From: CAYFWT01 sp964346955
Lineage (GTDB): Bacteria; Patescibacteriota; Minisyncoccia; Portnoybacterales; UBA2143
Direction: 5' to 3'
NCBI GenBank assembly: GCA_964346955.1
Contig: CAYFWT010000021.1
Coordinates: forward strand, 1 to 59,136
DNA length: 59,136 nt
Part shown: one piece after another, positions 47,363-53,877 of the stretch
Layout of the letters: each line of letters starts with the position of its first letter
How positions within the stretch are numbered: the first letter of the stretch is position 1
Notes under the pieces: model-generated
Seen by the model: only the letters and a program-made list of their open reading frames with translations
Told to the model about the DNA's origin: nothing
Database searches by the model: none
Program-made: the position numbers and the translations under genes

Positions 47363-48028
47363 TTATCCATAATGGACCTCCTTTTTTTCTCTTTTTACCT
47401 TACGGTTGGCTGATGAATTTGAAGCTTCTGTCTTATCCTCAAGTAACCTAAGCAAACTCTTCAGTATCTTCTCTTGATTCTCTTGAAAGTCCTCCTGGCC
47501 ATTGACTATTTTGGTTCGTCCTCTAGGTAACCTCTCTCGAACGCACTGGTAAACTTCTCCTAAAGCTCGTAGAAAAGGAAGATTGATGATAGTTCCGGCT
47601 TGAGTGGCCCCCAGCTGCTGGTCTCTTTTTAAAGCAACCTCTGGGAAAACCTCAATCAAAATAAAAAAGTCCTCAGCCAGGACAACATCAATAGCTAGAC
47701 CTAGGCCTCGACGAGCCTTCCTGATCTGGCGCTTCTTTTTTAACTGCCTCAAGAGGGCTTTCAAGGAAGCATAGAGAGCCCAGCCTCCTCTTTCCACTAA
47801 GATTAAGTCCCAATCCTGTTCTTTGGCCTCGGCAATAAGGTTACCAACTTCTCTTATCGCCCATTTGTTCTTTTCCACCTCATCTCCTTTGAGTGGCGCG
47901 TCTCTGATCTGGTCCTGAATAAATCTTACCAAATAGCCTAAAGCCCTTAATTCTCTGGCAACCATTTCGATGTGACTGGTTTTGCCGGCCTTAGGTAGTC
48001 CCATAAACTCAACTACTGGTTTCTTCAT
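47363..48028 (-). CDS. P-loop kinase, thymidylate-kinase-like
   Basis: 221 residues from ATG 48028, which follows GGAGGAGGTGAG; an in-frame GTG at 48037 lies inside that ribosome site. Walker A is 'GLPKAGKTSHIE' (10-21 region), and 'WDLILVERGGWALYASL' holds a likely Asp-Arg-type motif as in deoxynucleoside and thymidylate kinases. The C-terminal part is a long charged helix without a clear lid. I cannot assign the substrate. It has its own promoter (48094-48123) and GC-richer codons than topA. Confidence 0.7.
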   Translation of the reverse strand: MKKPVVEFMGLPKAGKTSHIEMVARELRALGYLVRFIQDQIRDAPLKGDEVEKNKWAIREVGNLIAEAKEQDWDLILVERGGWALYASLKALLRQLKKKRQIRKARRGLGLAIDVVLAEDFFILIEVFPEVALKRDQQLGATQAGTIINLPFLRALGEVYQCVRERLPRGRTKIVNGQEDFQENQEKILKSLLRLLEDKTEASNSSANRKVKREKKEVHYG

Positions 48029-48093
48029 TTTTCTCACCTCCTCCTAAGAAACCAACCCTGAAATTTATTCTTTTTTCAAGCTGCTGTAACTTG

Positions 48094-48123
48094 ATTATAC
48101 TTTTCTTTAATTAATCCTGTCAA
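48094..48123 (-). promoter_or_regulatory. Promoter of the P-loop kinase gene
   Basis: Minus-strand consensus TTGACA (48123-48118), 18-nt spacer, consensus TATAAT (48099-48094). Leader of about 60 nt. Confidence 0.82.
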
Positions 48124-48162
48124 GGAATTGAGTAATGGCTTATTTAAGCCATTTTAATTATC

Positions 48163-48192
48163 TTGCTAAAACAATTTTATAGAGTGTATAAT
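48163..48192 (+). promoter_or_regulatory. Promoter of the Rel gene, very short leader
   Basis: TTGCTA (48163-48168), 18-nt spacer, consensus TATAAT (48187-48192). The ATG at 48204 is 11 nt past the -10, so the leader is only about five bases. Confidence 0.7.
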
Positions 48193-48203
48193 TAAAAAGT
48201 AAG

Positions 48204-49685
48204 ATGACTATTGAAAAAGTTCTCAATAAATTTCGCCAGGCTCATCCGTTAGCTGATACCGAGCTAATCGAACGAGCTTATCAGTTTGCTAAAAAAGCCC
48301 ATCAAGGACAAATGAGATTAAACGGCGAACCTCGTTTGGAGCATCTTCTTCAAACTGCTTATGTTTTGGCTGAATTAAAATTAGATGCTGCCTCTTTGGC
48401 GGCTGGCCTTTTGCATGATGTCTTAGAATATACTTCAGTCCAACTAGACCAAATTAAAAAAAAATTCGGCCAGGAAGTATCTTCTTTGGTGGAGGGGATT
48501 ACTTTTGTAGAAAAAATTAAATACCGCCATAAAGAAAAAGAAACAGAAGAACAAGTAGAAAAGCTTCGCAAAATTTTCTTAGCCATGGCTAAGGATATCC
48601 GAGTCATTCTAATTAAATTAGCCGACCGCCTTCATAACTTAAAAACATTAGATGCCCTACCAGAGGATAAACAAAAAAAATTAGCCTTTGGGACGTTAGA
48701 AATCTATGCTCCCCTGGCTTACCGTTTAGGGATTGGCGAACTTAAAGGACAGCTGGAAGACTTAGCTTTTGCTTATGCCTACCCTCAACAATATCAAGAT
48801 TTAGTCAACCAAGTTAAGGATAGATATATTCGAGGGGAAAAATACCTTAAAAAAATTATCCCCTTAGTTAAAAAAATTTTAGCCAAAAAGGGAATTAGGG
48901 TTATTGAAATTCATGCCCGGACTAAACATTATTACAGTTTATATAGAAAGCTTCTTCGCTATGATATGGATTGGCATAAAATTTATGACTTAGTTGCTCT
49001 GCGGATTATTGTGCCAGATATCGAAAGTTGCTACGCTGCTTTAGGAGTAATTCATAAAAAATGGAGGCCTTTGATTGGCCGGATTAAAGACTATATTGCT
49101 ATACCTAAGCCAAACGGCTACCAATCACTTCATACAACGGTTTTTTGCCAGGGTGGCAAAATTACTGAATTTCAAATCCGCACCCCTCAAATGCATGAAG
49201 AAGCAGAACACGGGATTGCTGCCCATTGGCACTATAGTGAGCAAAAAGGCTTTAAGGCCTATATTAAAAAAAGAATCCTGGGCCAAAGGCCAGAAAAAGA
49301 ATTAAAAAAAGAATTAGCTTGGATTAAACAACTTCAAGAGTGGCAAAAAGAGAAATTTTCTTCACCTCAAGAGTTTCTTGAGTCATTAAAAATTGATTTT
49401 TTAAAGGACCGCATCTTTGTTTTTACTCCTAAAGGTGATGTCATTAATTTGCCCGAGGGGGGCACGCCAATAGATTTTGCTTATCAAATTCATAGTGATA
49501 TTGGCCATCAATGTGTGGGGGCTAAAGTTGATGGCAAACTTAGTTCATTAGCCAAACCACTGGAAAACGGCCAGGTCATAGAAATCATTACCCAAAAAGA
49601 TAAAAAGCCAAATCGCGATTGGCTTAAATTTGTTAAAACCAGCCAAGCTAAAAACAGAATCAAGGCCTGGTTCAAAAAAAATTAA
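48204..49685 (+). CDS. Short Rel/SpoT-type (p)ppGpp synthetase with altered hydrolase motif
   Basis: Stringent-response enzyme. 493 residues: HD domain (about 25-160) with His71-Asp72 in 'GLLHDVLEYTSV' and 'LADRLHNLKTL'. The synthetase domain (about 230-350) has the RxKD motif of bifunctional Rel ('GRIKDYIAIPKPNGYQSLHTT'), and a TGS domain lies at about 410-470 ('IFVFTPKGDVINLPEGGTPIDFAY'). The hydrolase motif normally reads HDxxED; here it is HDVLEY, so the second acid is Tyr76. The zinc-finger and ACT domains of full-length Rel are missing. The stop codon lies in the left arm of a hairpin. Confidence 0.93.
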   Translation: MTIEKVLNKFRQAHPLADTELIERAYQFAKKAHQGQMRLNGEPRLEHLLQTAYVLAELKLDAASLAAGLLHDVLEYTSVQLDQIKKKFGQEVSSLVEGITFVEKIKYRHKEKETEEQVEKLRKIFLAMAKDIRVILIKLADRLHNLKTLDALPEDKQKKLAFGTLEIYAPLAYRLGIGELKGQLEDLAFAYAYPQQYQDLVNQVKDRYIRGEKYLKKIIPLVKKILAKKGIRVIEIHARTKHYYSLYRKLLRYDMDWHKIYDLVALRIIVPDIESCYAALGVIHKKWRPLIGRIKDYIAIPKPNGYQSLHTTVFCQGGKITEFQIRTPQMHEEAEHGIAAHWHYSEQKGFKAYIKKRILGQRPEKELKKELAWIKQLQEWQKEKFSSPQEFLESLKIDFLKDRIFVFTPKGDVINLPEGGTPIDFAYQIHSDIGHQCVGAKVDGKLSSLAKPLENGQVIEIITQKDKKPNRDWLKFVKTSQAKNRIKAWFKKN

Positions 49686-49755
49686 CCCCGTCCCTTTTCT
49701 GGTCAAGCTGACTATAAATACAAAATAATCAAAAAAATTGGTACGGGGTTAAAAT
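49683..49755. terminator. Long-loop hairpin between Rel and parB
   Basis: Arms TTAACCCCGT and ACGGGGTTAA about 50 nt apart. The left arm contains the rel stop codon and the right arm the parB stop. AT-rich loop. A convergent terminator, weaker than the others. Confidence 0.5.
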
Positions 49756-50657
49756 TTTGATAAATAATCAATCAAGAGGTTCAACTCTTTCTCATTGCGA
49801 AACTCAAGGATCAAGTGACCAATGCCTCCTCTTCGAGTGATGCTAACCCGCCGGCCTAAAACCGTCCCCAGCTCTTTTTCTAGTTTTCTAAAAAGCGGAT
49901 TTTTTGGCCCTCGACTTCTTGGCTTATCAGTTATAGTTAATTTCCTCGCTCTTTCCTCTGTTTGACGAACATCTAAATTACCTCTGATAATTGCCTGATA
50001 AACAGCCATTCGAGCGGCTGGCTTAGCTGTTAAAATTGCTTTACCATGGCCTTCGTTAATTTTGCTCTGAGCGATGGCTGACTGAATCTTTGGCGGCAGG
50101 GTCAAAAGTCGAAGAGTGTTGGTTATGGTTGTCCGCTTTTTGCCTACTTTTTTAGCAATTTCTGCATGCTTTAACTTAAACTCATCCTGAAGCTGCCTAA
50201 AAGCCTGAGCCCTCTCTATAGGATTAAGATCTTCTCGTTGAAGATTTTCCACTAAAGCTATCTCTAATTTTTCATGGGCAGAACTATCCCTGATAACTAC
50301 CGGCACGTGAGGCAAGCCAGCCAACCGGGCAGCTCGCCATCGCCGTTGGCCAGCCACTAACTCATATTCTACCTGCTGACCGCGCTCGGTAGGTTTTTCG
50401 ATTTTGGTCACAATCAATGGCTGGAGAATGCCATGTTCTCTAATGGAATTAGCCAACTCTTTTAGGTTCTCATCGGATAATTTTTGACGCGGCTGATGGG
50501 GATTAGGCTTAATCTTATCAACTTCTACATTAAAAATACTCTCCTTTTTTGGCTTAAGCCAACTTTCTCTGTTGGTCTGACCTTTGACCAAGCTAGTTAT
50601 TTTAGATTGTTTTTTAGGAATAAGTGATTGAAGGCCTCTGCCTAAAGATTGTTTCAT
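49749..50657 (-). CDS. parB: Chromosome-partitioning protein ParB
   Basis: CTP-dependent DNA clamp that loads at parS sites near the origin. 302 residues: start 'KQSLGRGLQSLIP', 'IKPNPHQPRQKLSDENLKEL', the CTP/DNA box 'ELVAGQRRWRAARLAGL', 'ENLQREDLNPIERAQAF', a helix-turn-helix at about 165-190, and a C-terminal dimer domain. It follows parA across a 131-nt gap with two palindromic units. I saw no 16-bp parS site in the window. Confidence 0.95.
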   Translation of the reverse strand: MKQSLGRGLQSLIPKKQSKITSLVKGQTNRESWLKPKKESIFNVEVDKIKPNPHQPRQKLSDENLKELANSIREHGILQPLIVTKIEKPTERGQQVEYELVAGQRRWRAARLAGLPHVPVVIRDSSAHEKLEIALVENLQREDLNPIERAQAFRQLQDEFKLKHAEIAKKVGKKRTTITNTLRLLTLPPKIQSAIAQSKINEGHGKAILTAKPAARMAVYQAIIRGNLDVRQTEERARKLTITDKPRSRGPKNPLFRKLEKELGTVLGRRVSITRRGGIGHLILEFRNEKELNLLIDYLSKF

Positions 50658-50663
50658 AGATTC

Positions 50664-50753
50664 CCTGTCATGCTGAGCGAAACGAAGTGAAGCGAAGAAT
50701 CTCGTGAATGTCCTACGGGATCCTTCGGTCGCTATCGCTCCCTCAGGATGACT
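50664..50753. repeat. REP-like repeat between parA and parB
   Basis: Two imperfectly complementary halves: CTGTCATGCTGAGCGAAACG with GTGAAGCGAAGAATCTCG, and GGGATCCTTCGGTCGCTATC with GCTCCCTCAGGATGAC. This resembles a palindromic dispersed repeat type seen in many bacterial genomes. Confidence 0.7.
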
Positions 50754-50790
50754 ATTTTGTAGTCAAATCATAGATTTGAACAAAATAGTC
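50750..50790. promoter_or_regulatory. 41-bp palindrome at the end of parA
   Basis: Arms GACTATTTTG/CAAAATAGTC and inner TCAAATC/GATTTGA around ATA. It overlaps the parA stop codon. Could be a hairpin controlling parB expression or a protein-binding site; it does not match parS. Confidence 0.5.
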
Positions 50791-51553
50791 ATTTATCTAA
50801 AGAGACGATTTCTTGAGCTAATTGCCGATAAGCCCTAGCTCCTCTGGAGTGGGGATCATACTGAATAATCGCCTGACCAAAGGAAGGTGACTCAGCTAAT
50901 TTAATGCACCGGGGAACGATTGTCTCAAAAACATAGCCAGCAAAATTTCTCTCCATTTCTTTTTTAACCTGTCGAGAAAGTTTATTGCGGCGATCGTACA
51001 TAGTTAATAATGCTCCTTTAATCTTCAAAGGCCTATCTAAATTATCACGAACCAATTCAATAGTTTTTAAAAGCTGGCCCAGGCCTTCCAAAGCATAATA
51101 TTCACACTGCACTGGAATAATTACTTCATCAGCCGCCACCAGTCCATTAATCGTTAAAAGACCTAAACTAGGCGGGCAATCAACAAGGACATAATCGTAA
51201 TTGGTCCTCACCCGGCGGAGCAATTCGTGAAGTTTGAATTCTCGATTAGATAAAGTGACTAACTCGACAGTTGCCCCAGCTAAATCCGGGGCAGCCGGCA
51301 TAATATCATAGCCGAAAAGACCAGTTTGGCGGATAACCTCCTCTGGCAAAAGACCACCAATCAAAGAATGATATAAATTCAAAGAAACTTTATGGGGATC
51401 TACGCCAATTCCTGAAGTAGCATTGGCTTGAGGATCGATATCGACCAAAAGTACATATTTACCCATGGCGGCTAAATAACTTAGCAAATTAATGGCCGTG
51501 GTAGTCTTTCCCACCCCGCCTTTTTGATTAACTAAACTAATTATTCGAGCCAT
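50789..51553 (-). CDS. parA: Chromosome-partitioning ATPase ParA (Soj type)
   Basis: MinD/ParA ATPase that moves ParB-bound origins. 254 residues: deviant Walker A 'KGGVGKTTTAINL' at 11-23, 'VLLVDIDPQANATSGIG', 'YDYVLVDCPPSLG', 'PVQCEYYALEGLGQL', and a basic C-terminus. Length is typical of the small Soj form. Its promoter places the transcript start at the ATG (51561-51589). Divergent from tRNA-Leu(CAA). Confidence 0.96.
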   Translation of the reverse strand: MARIISLVNQKGGVGKTTTAINLLSYLAAMGKYVLLVDIDPQANATSGIGVDPHKVSLNLYHSLIGGLLPEEVIRQTGLFGYDIMPAAPDLAGATVELVTLSNREFKLHELLRRVRTNYDYVLVDCPPSLGLLTINGLVAADEVIIPVQCEYYALEGLGQLLKTIELVRDNLDRPLKIKGALLTMYDRRNKLSRQVKKEMERNFAGYVFETIVPRCIKLAESPSFGQAIIQYDPHSRGARAYRQLAQEIVSLDK

Positions 51554-51560
51554 TACTCTA

Positions 51561-51589
51561 ATTATACTCTATTTTTTAATTGACAACAA
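51561..51589 (-). promoter_or_regulatory. Promoter of parA, predicted leaderless start
   Basis: Minus-strand TTGTTG (51589-51584), 17-nt spacer, consensus TATAAT (51566-51561), 7 nt before ATG 51553. A TTGACA on the other strand (51580-51585) may be the -35 for tRNA-Leu, but its -10 is unclear. Confidence 0.62.
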
Positions 51590-51617
51590 GGGGGTTTTTA
51601 GGAGAAAATATTATTAA

Positions 51618-51705
51618 GCCGGAGTGGTGGAATTTGCTAGACACGCAGCACTCAAAATGCTGTGGACGAAAGTCCGTGAGGGTTGGACTCCCTCCTCCGG
51701 CACCA
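51618..51705 (+). tRNA. tRNA-Leu (anticodon CAA)
   Basis: Class II tRNA: acceptor GCCGGAG/CTCCGGC, long variable arm, anticodon stem CAGCA/TGCTG around CTCAAAA (CAA), encoded CCA. Confidence 0.94.
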
Positions 51706-51734
51706 TTTTTTTAATAAATCACAGAGGAGGGTTA

Positions 51735-52232
51735 ATGAAAAGCAATAAAGGCTTTACTCTTATCGAACTATTAGTGGTTATTGCCATTATTGGATTAGTC
51801 GCCTCTATTATTTTAGTTAGCCTTAATAGCGCTCGAGAGAAAGCAAGAATTGCCTCCACCCAGGCAGAGCTCAGTCAATTTTATTTGGCCATTGAACTTT
51901 TATATGACGATACCGGACAGCATCCCCGCCATCTTTCTCCTTCACCTTGTGTCCAGAACCCAGAACTCTATCTAGACACCTGCCGAGCTGGTCTTGAATG
52001 CACTGACGGAGGATTCCCTGATTGGAATGGCCCTTATATCCCGAAAGTCCCTGAAGACCCCTGGGGGAATCGTTATATTTTTGATCCGGATTATAGATGT
52101 AATAGCGGGGTACTCGGCTGTGAAGGAATTCCCAATGGGACGATGACCCGAACCATCCATTCTGGAGGACCGAATGGCTCCGGAATTAATGGTTACGATA
52201 GCGATAACATCGTCTTGGTTTTATGTAGATAA
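51735..52232 (+). CDS. Type IV pilin / pseudopilin
   Basis: 165-residue prepilin. The class III signal 'KSNKGFTLIELLVVIAIIG' has the cleavage site after Gly6, leaving Phe7 and Glu11, then a hydrophobic helix to about residue 30 and a polar head. 'DPWGNRYIFD' in the head is typical of GspG-like major pseudopilins, and four or more cysteines (about 77-140) suggest disulfides. ATG 51735 is chosen because GAGGAGGG lies 5 nt upstream; longer reading enters tRNA-Leu. No assembly genes are adjacent. It may serve DNA uptake with ComEC and DprA, or attachment to a host. Confidence 0.9.
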   Translation: MKSNKGFTLIELLVVIAIIGLVASIILVSLNSAREKARIASTQAELSQFYLAIELLYDDTGQHPRHLSPSPCVQNPELYLDTCRAGLECTDGGFPDWNGPYIPKVPEDPWGNRYIFDPDYRCNSGVLGCEGIPNGTMTRTIHSGGPNGSGINGYDSDNIVLVLCR

Positions 52233-52309
52233 TATCTCCTTATGATTCTCAGTCTTGCTTTTTCTTTGGATTTAATTTAATATTGTCTATCGTCTTTAAA
52301 AAGGCAAAC

Positions 52310-52349
52310 AAAAAATCCTAAGCCATTAATTTTTAACTTAGGAATTTCT
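52310..52349 (+). terminator. Hairpin between the pilin gene and small ORFs
   Basis: Stem AAATCCTAAG/CTTAGGAATTT with an AT-rich loop of about 15 nt. Probable pilin terminator, although no long T run follows. Confidence 0.45.
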
Positions 52350-52404
52350 AAATAATTAGTACCTTAATTCGTATCTTAAAATAACAATGGAAGGAGGATC
52401 AATT

Positions 52405-52563
52405 ATGGAAGAAGAGGCAAAAGATAATGGCAAGAAGGAAAGCGAGCAAGATCTGCCTAGTTCTCACCCTTGTATTGGGGCTGCTGTAGGTCGTCCTCGA
52501 AAAGGAGCGTCTGAAGAGACAAATGGTGCTGAGAAGAATCTCAGCAATAAAAGAGGGGGTTAG
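52405..52563 (+). CDS. Small hydrophilic ORF (52 residues)
   Basis: Too short for routine gene calling. ATG 52405 follows GGAAGGAGG by 7 nt, an excellent ribosome site. The product is highly charged and rich in Glu, Lys, Asn and Gly ('MEEEAKDNGKKESEQD...', '...LSNKRGG'), probably unstructured, with one Cys. Nothing recognised. A second tiny ORF starts 2 nt after its stop, and a terminator closes the unit, so a real transcript is likely. Confidence 0.5.
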   Translation: MEEEAKDNGKKESEQDLPSSHPCIGAAVGRPRKGASEETNGAEKNLSNKRGG

Positions 52564-52565
52564 CC

Positions 52566-52616
52566 ATGAGCTGGCAAGGAGCATTATCCTTAAATATTCT
52601 TGCTCTTCCTGTATAG
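52566..52616 (+). CDS. Possible 16-residue peptide ORF
   Basis: ATG 52566 follows the purine-rich AGAGGGGG at the end of the previous ORF and reads MSWQGALSLNILALPV, a hydrophobic peptide. Translation would be coupled to the 52-residue ORF. Support is only positional. Confidence 0.28.
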   Translation: MSWQGALSLNILALPV

Positions 52617-52623
52617 GAAAGGC

Positions 52624-53187
52624 CTATTTCTGCTCATTAGAGGATAGCCAATGGCTATCCTTTTGTTTTTTAAAAAATAATTTATTGCCTAGCCAACAAA
52701 AGAAAATACCAATAAGGGCGCCAGCTAAAATATCTGAAGGATAATGGAGGCCAACAAAAATTCTGGCTAGGCCAATCAAAAAGCTGGCTAAGAAAAATAA
52801 GAGGCCAGCTTTTTTGTTATAAAAATAAATGACCGTACTTAAGGCGAAGAAAAAAGCTCCGTGACCAGAAGGAAAAGAACCACTAGCTGAATGACTAATC
52901 AATTGATTAACTTGATTGCTTACAAAAGGACGCGGCCGATAATAAAGCCAACGAATTAATTCGGTAATAATTAGCCGGCTGAAAAGAGCTGCCCCTAACG
53001 ATAAACTAATTATTTTAATCGTTTTTTGATATCTCTCCTTTCTAAATAAAAAGTCCCAGATAAGCCAAGTCAGCAAAATACCAACCAAAAGATAACCCAG
53101 ATATTTAGCCAAAAAGATAGCTAAGATATCTAAATAGAGCCATTGACCTGCCCATTGATTTAAAAAATGGAATAAATAAAAATCCAT
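52624..53187 (-). CDS. PAP2-family membrane phosphatase
   Basis: Phosphatase of lipid phosphates, probably undecaprenyl pyrophosphate recycling (BcrC/YbjG-like) or phosphatidylglycerophosphate. 187 residues with about five membrane helices and the three PAP2 motifs: 'YYRPRPF' (after Lys/Arg), 'PSGH' and 'RIFVGLHYPSDILAG', with the catalytic histidines in the last two. Its start overlaps the tsaC stop as TAATG. Its last codons form the arm of a hairpin that also ends the small plus-strand ORFs. Confidence 0.92.
   Translation of the reverse strand: MDFYLFHFLNQWAGQWLYLDILAIFLAKYLGYLLVGILLTWLIWDFLFRKERYQKTIKIISLSLGAALFSRLIITELIRWLYYRPRPFVSNQVNQLISHSASGSFPSGHGAFFFALSTVIYFYNKKAGLLFFLASFLIGLARIFVGLHYPSDILAGALIGIFFCWLGNKLFFKKQKDSHWLSSNEQK
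52641..52671. terminator. Bidirectional terminator overlapping the PAP2 gene end
   Basis: Perfect stem AGGATAGCC/GGCTATCCT, 2-3-nt loop, then TTTTGTTTTTT. It serves the small ORFs on the plus strand while lying within the PAP2 coding end. Confidence 0.85.
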
Positions 53188-53831
53188 TATCTAAGAAATT
53201 TTAAGAGTTCTTCTTTGCTAACTGGTCCTACCCGTAAAATTTTTGGCTGAGGGCCGGTTAAATCCAAAACAGTCGAAGGAGGACTAGCTGGTAATCGACC
53301 AGCCTCTAAGATTAAATCTGGCCTGGGGTAAGCCTTTTCAAAAATCTTAATCACTTCGGCTGAAGAAATTAAGGGAGGACCACCAGAGAAATTAGCTGAA
53401 GTGGTGGTAATTGGTTGTTTCAAGTTTTCCATCAAAATTTGGGTAAACCAACAATCAGGAACTCTTAGGCCAATGGTTTTTTTTCCAGCGGTTAGAATAT
53501 CTGGGACAATTGGCCTTTTTTCTAAAACCACGGTAATTGCTCCAGGCCAAGCTGCCTCTAAAACTCTCTCTATTTTTCTATCAACAAAAGCTAATTTTTT
53601 AGCCATTTCAATATCAGTAATCATTACAGGGACTGGTTTTGTTTCTGGCCGTTTTTTAATTCTAAAAAGCCGCTCAATACAATCAATTTTTAAGGCGTCA
53701 ACCCCTAAGCCATAAACTGTATCAGTAGGATAAACAATACTGCCGCCTCTTTGAATAATCGTCACCGCTTTCTGAATAATTTCGGGATCCAACTCCCTTT
53801 TATCAAATAAATTAACTTTAATAATTTCCAT
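53187..53831 (-). CDS. tsaC: Threonylcarbamoyl-AMP synthase (Sua5/YwlC/TsaC family)
   Basis: First enzyme of t6A formation on tRNAs reading ANN codons. 214 residues with the YrdC fold: 'GGSIVYPTDTVYGLGVDAL', 'RLFRIKKRPETKPVPVMI', 'WPGAITVVLEKR', 'TIGLRVPD' and 'ITTTSANFSGGP'. It has the TsaC/YrdC core without a full Sua5 C-terminal domain. It lies between leuS and the PAP2 gene on the same strand. Confidence 0.94.
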   Translation of the reverse strand: MEIIKVNLFDKRELDPEIIQKAVTIIQRGGSIVYPTDTVYGLGVDALKIDCIERLFRIKKRPETKPVPVMITDIEMAKKLAFVDRKIERVLEAAWPGAITVVLEKRPIVPDILTAGKKTIGLRVPDCWFTQILMENLKQPITTTSANFSGGPPLISSAEVIKIFEKAYPRPDLILEAGRLPASPPSTVLDLTGPQPKILRVGPVSKEELLKFLR

Positions 53832-53877
53832 TTATCTTTTCAAAAAACAAGAGTCAAGGCAAACAAAAACCGGCTTT

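Noticed and set aside
49749..51553. Replication origin or parS near parAB
   Set aside because: No dnaA gene, no DnaA-box cluster and no 16-bp parS palindrome was seen.
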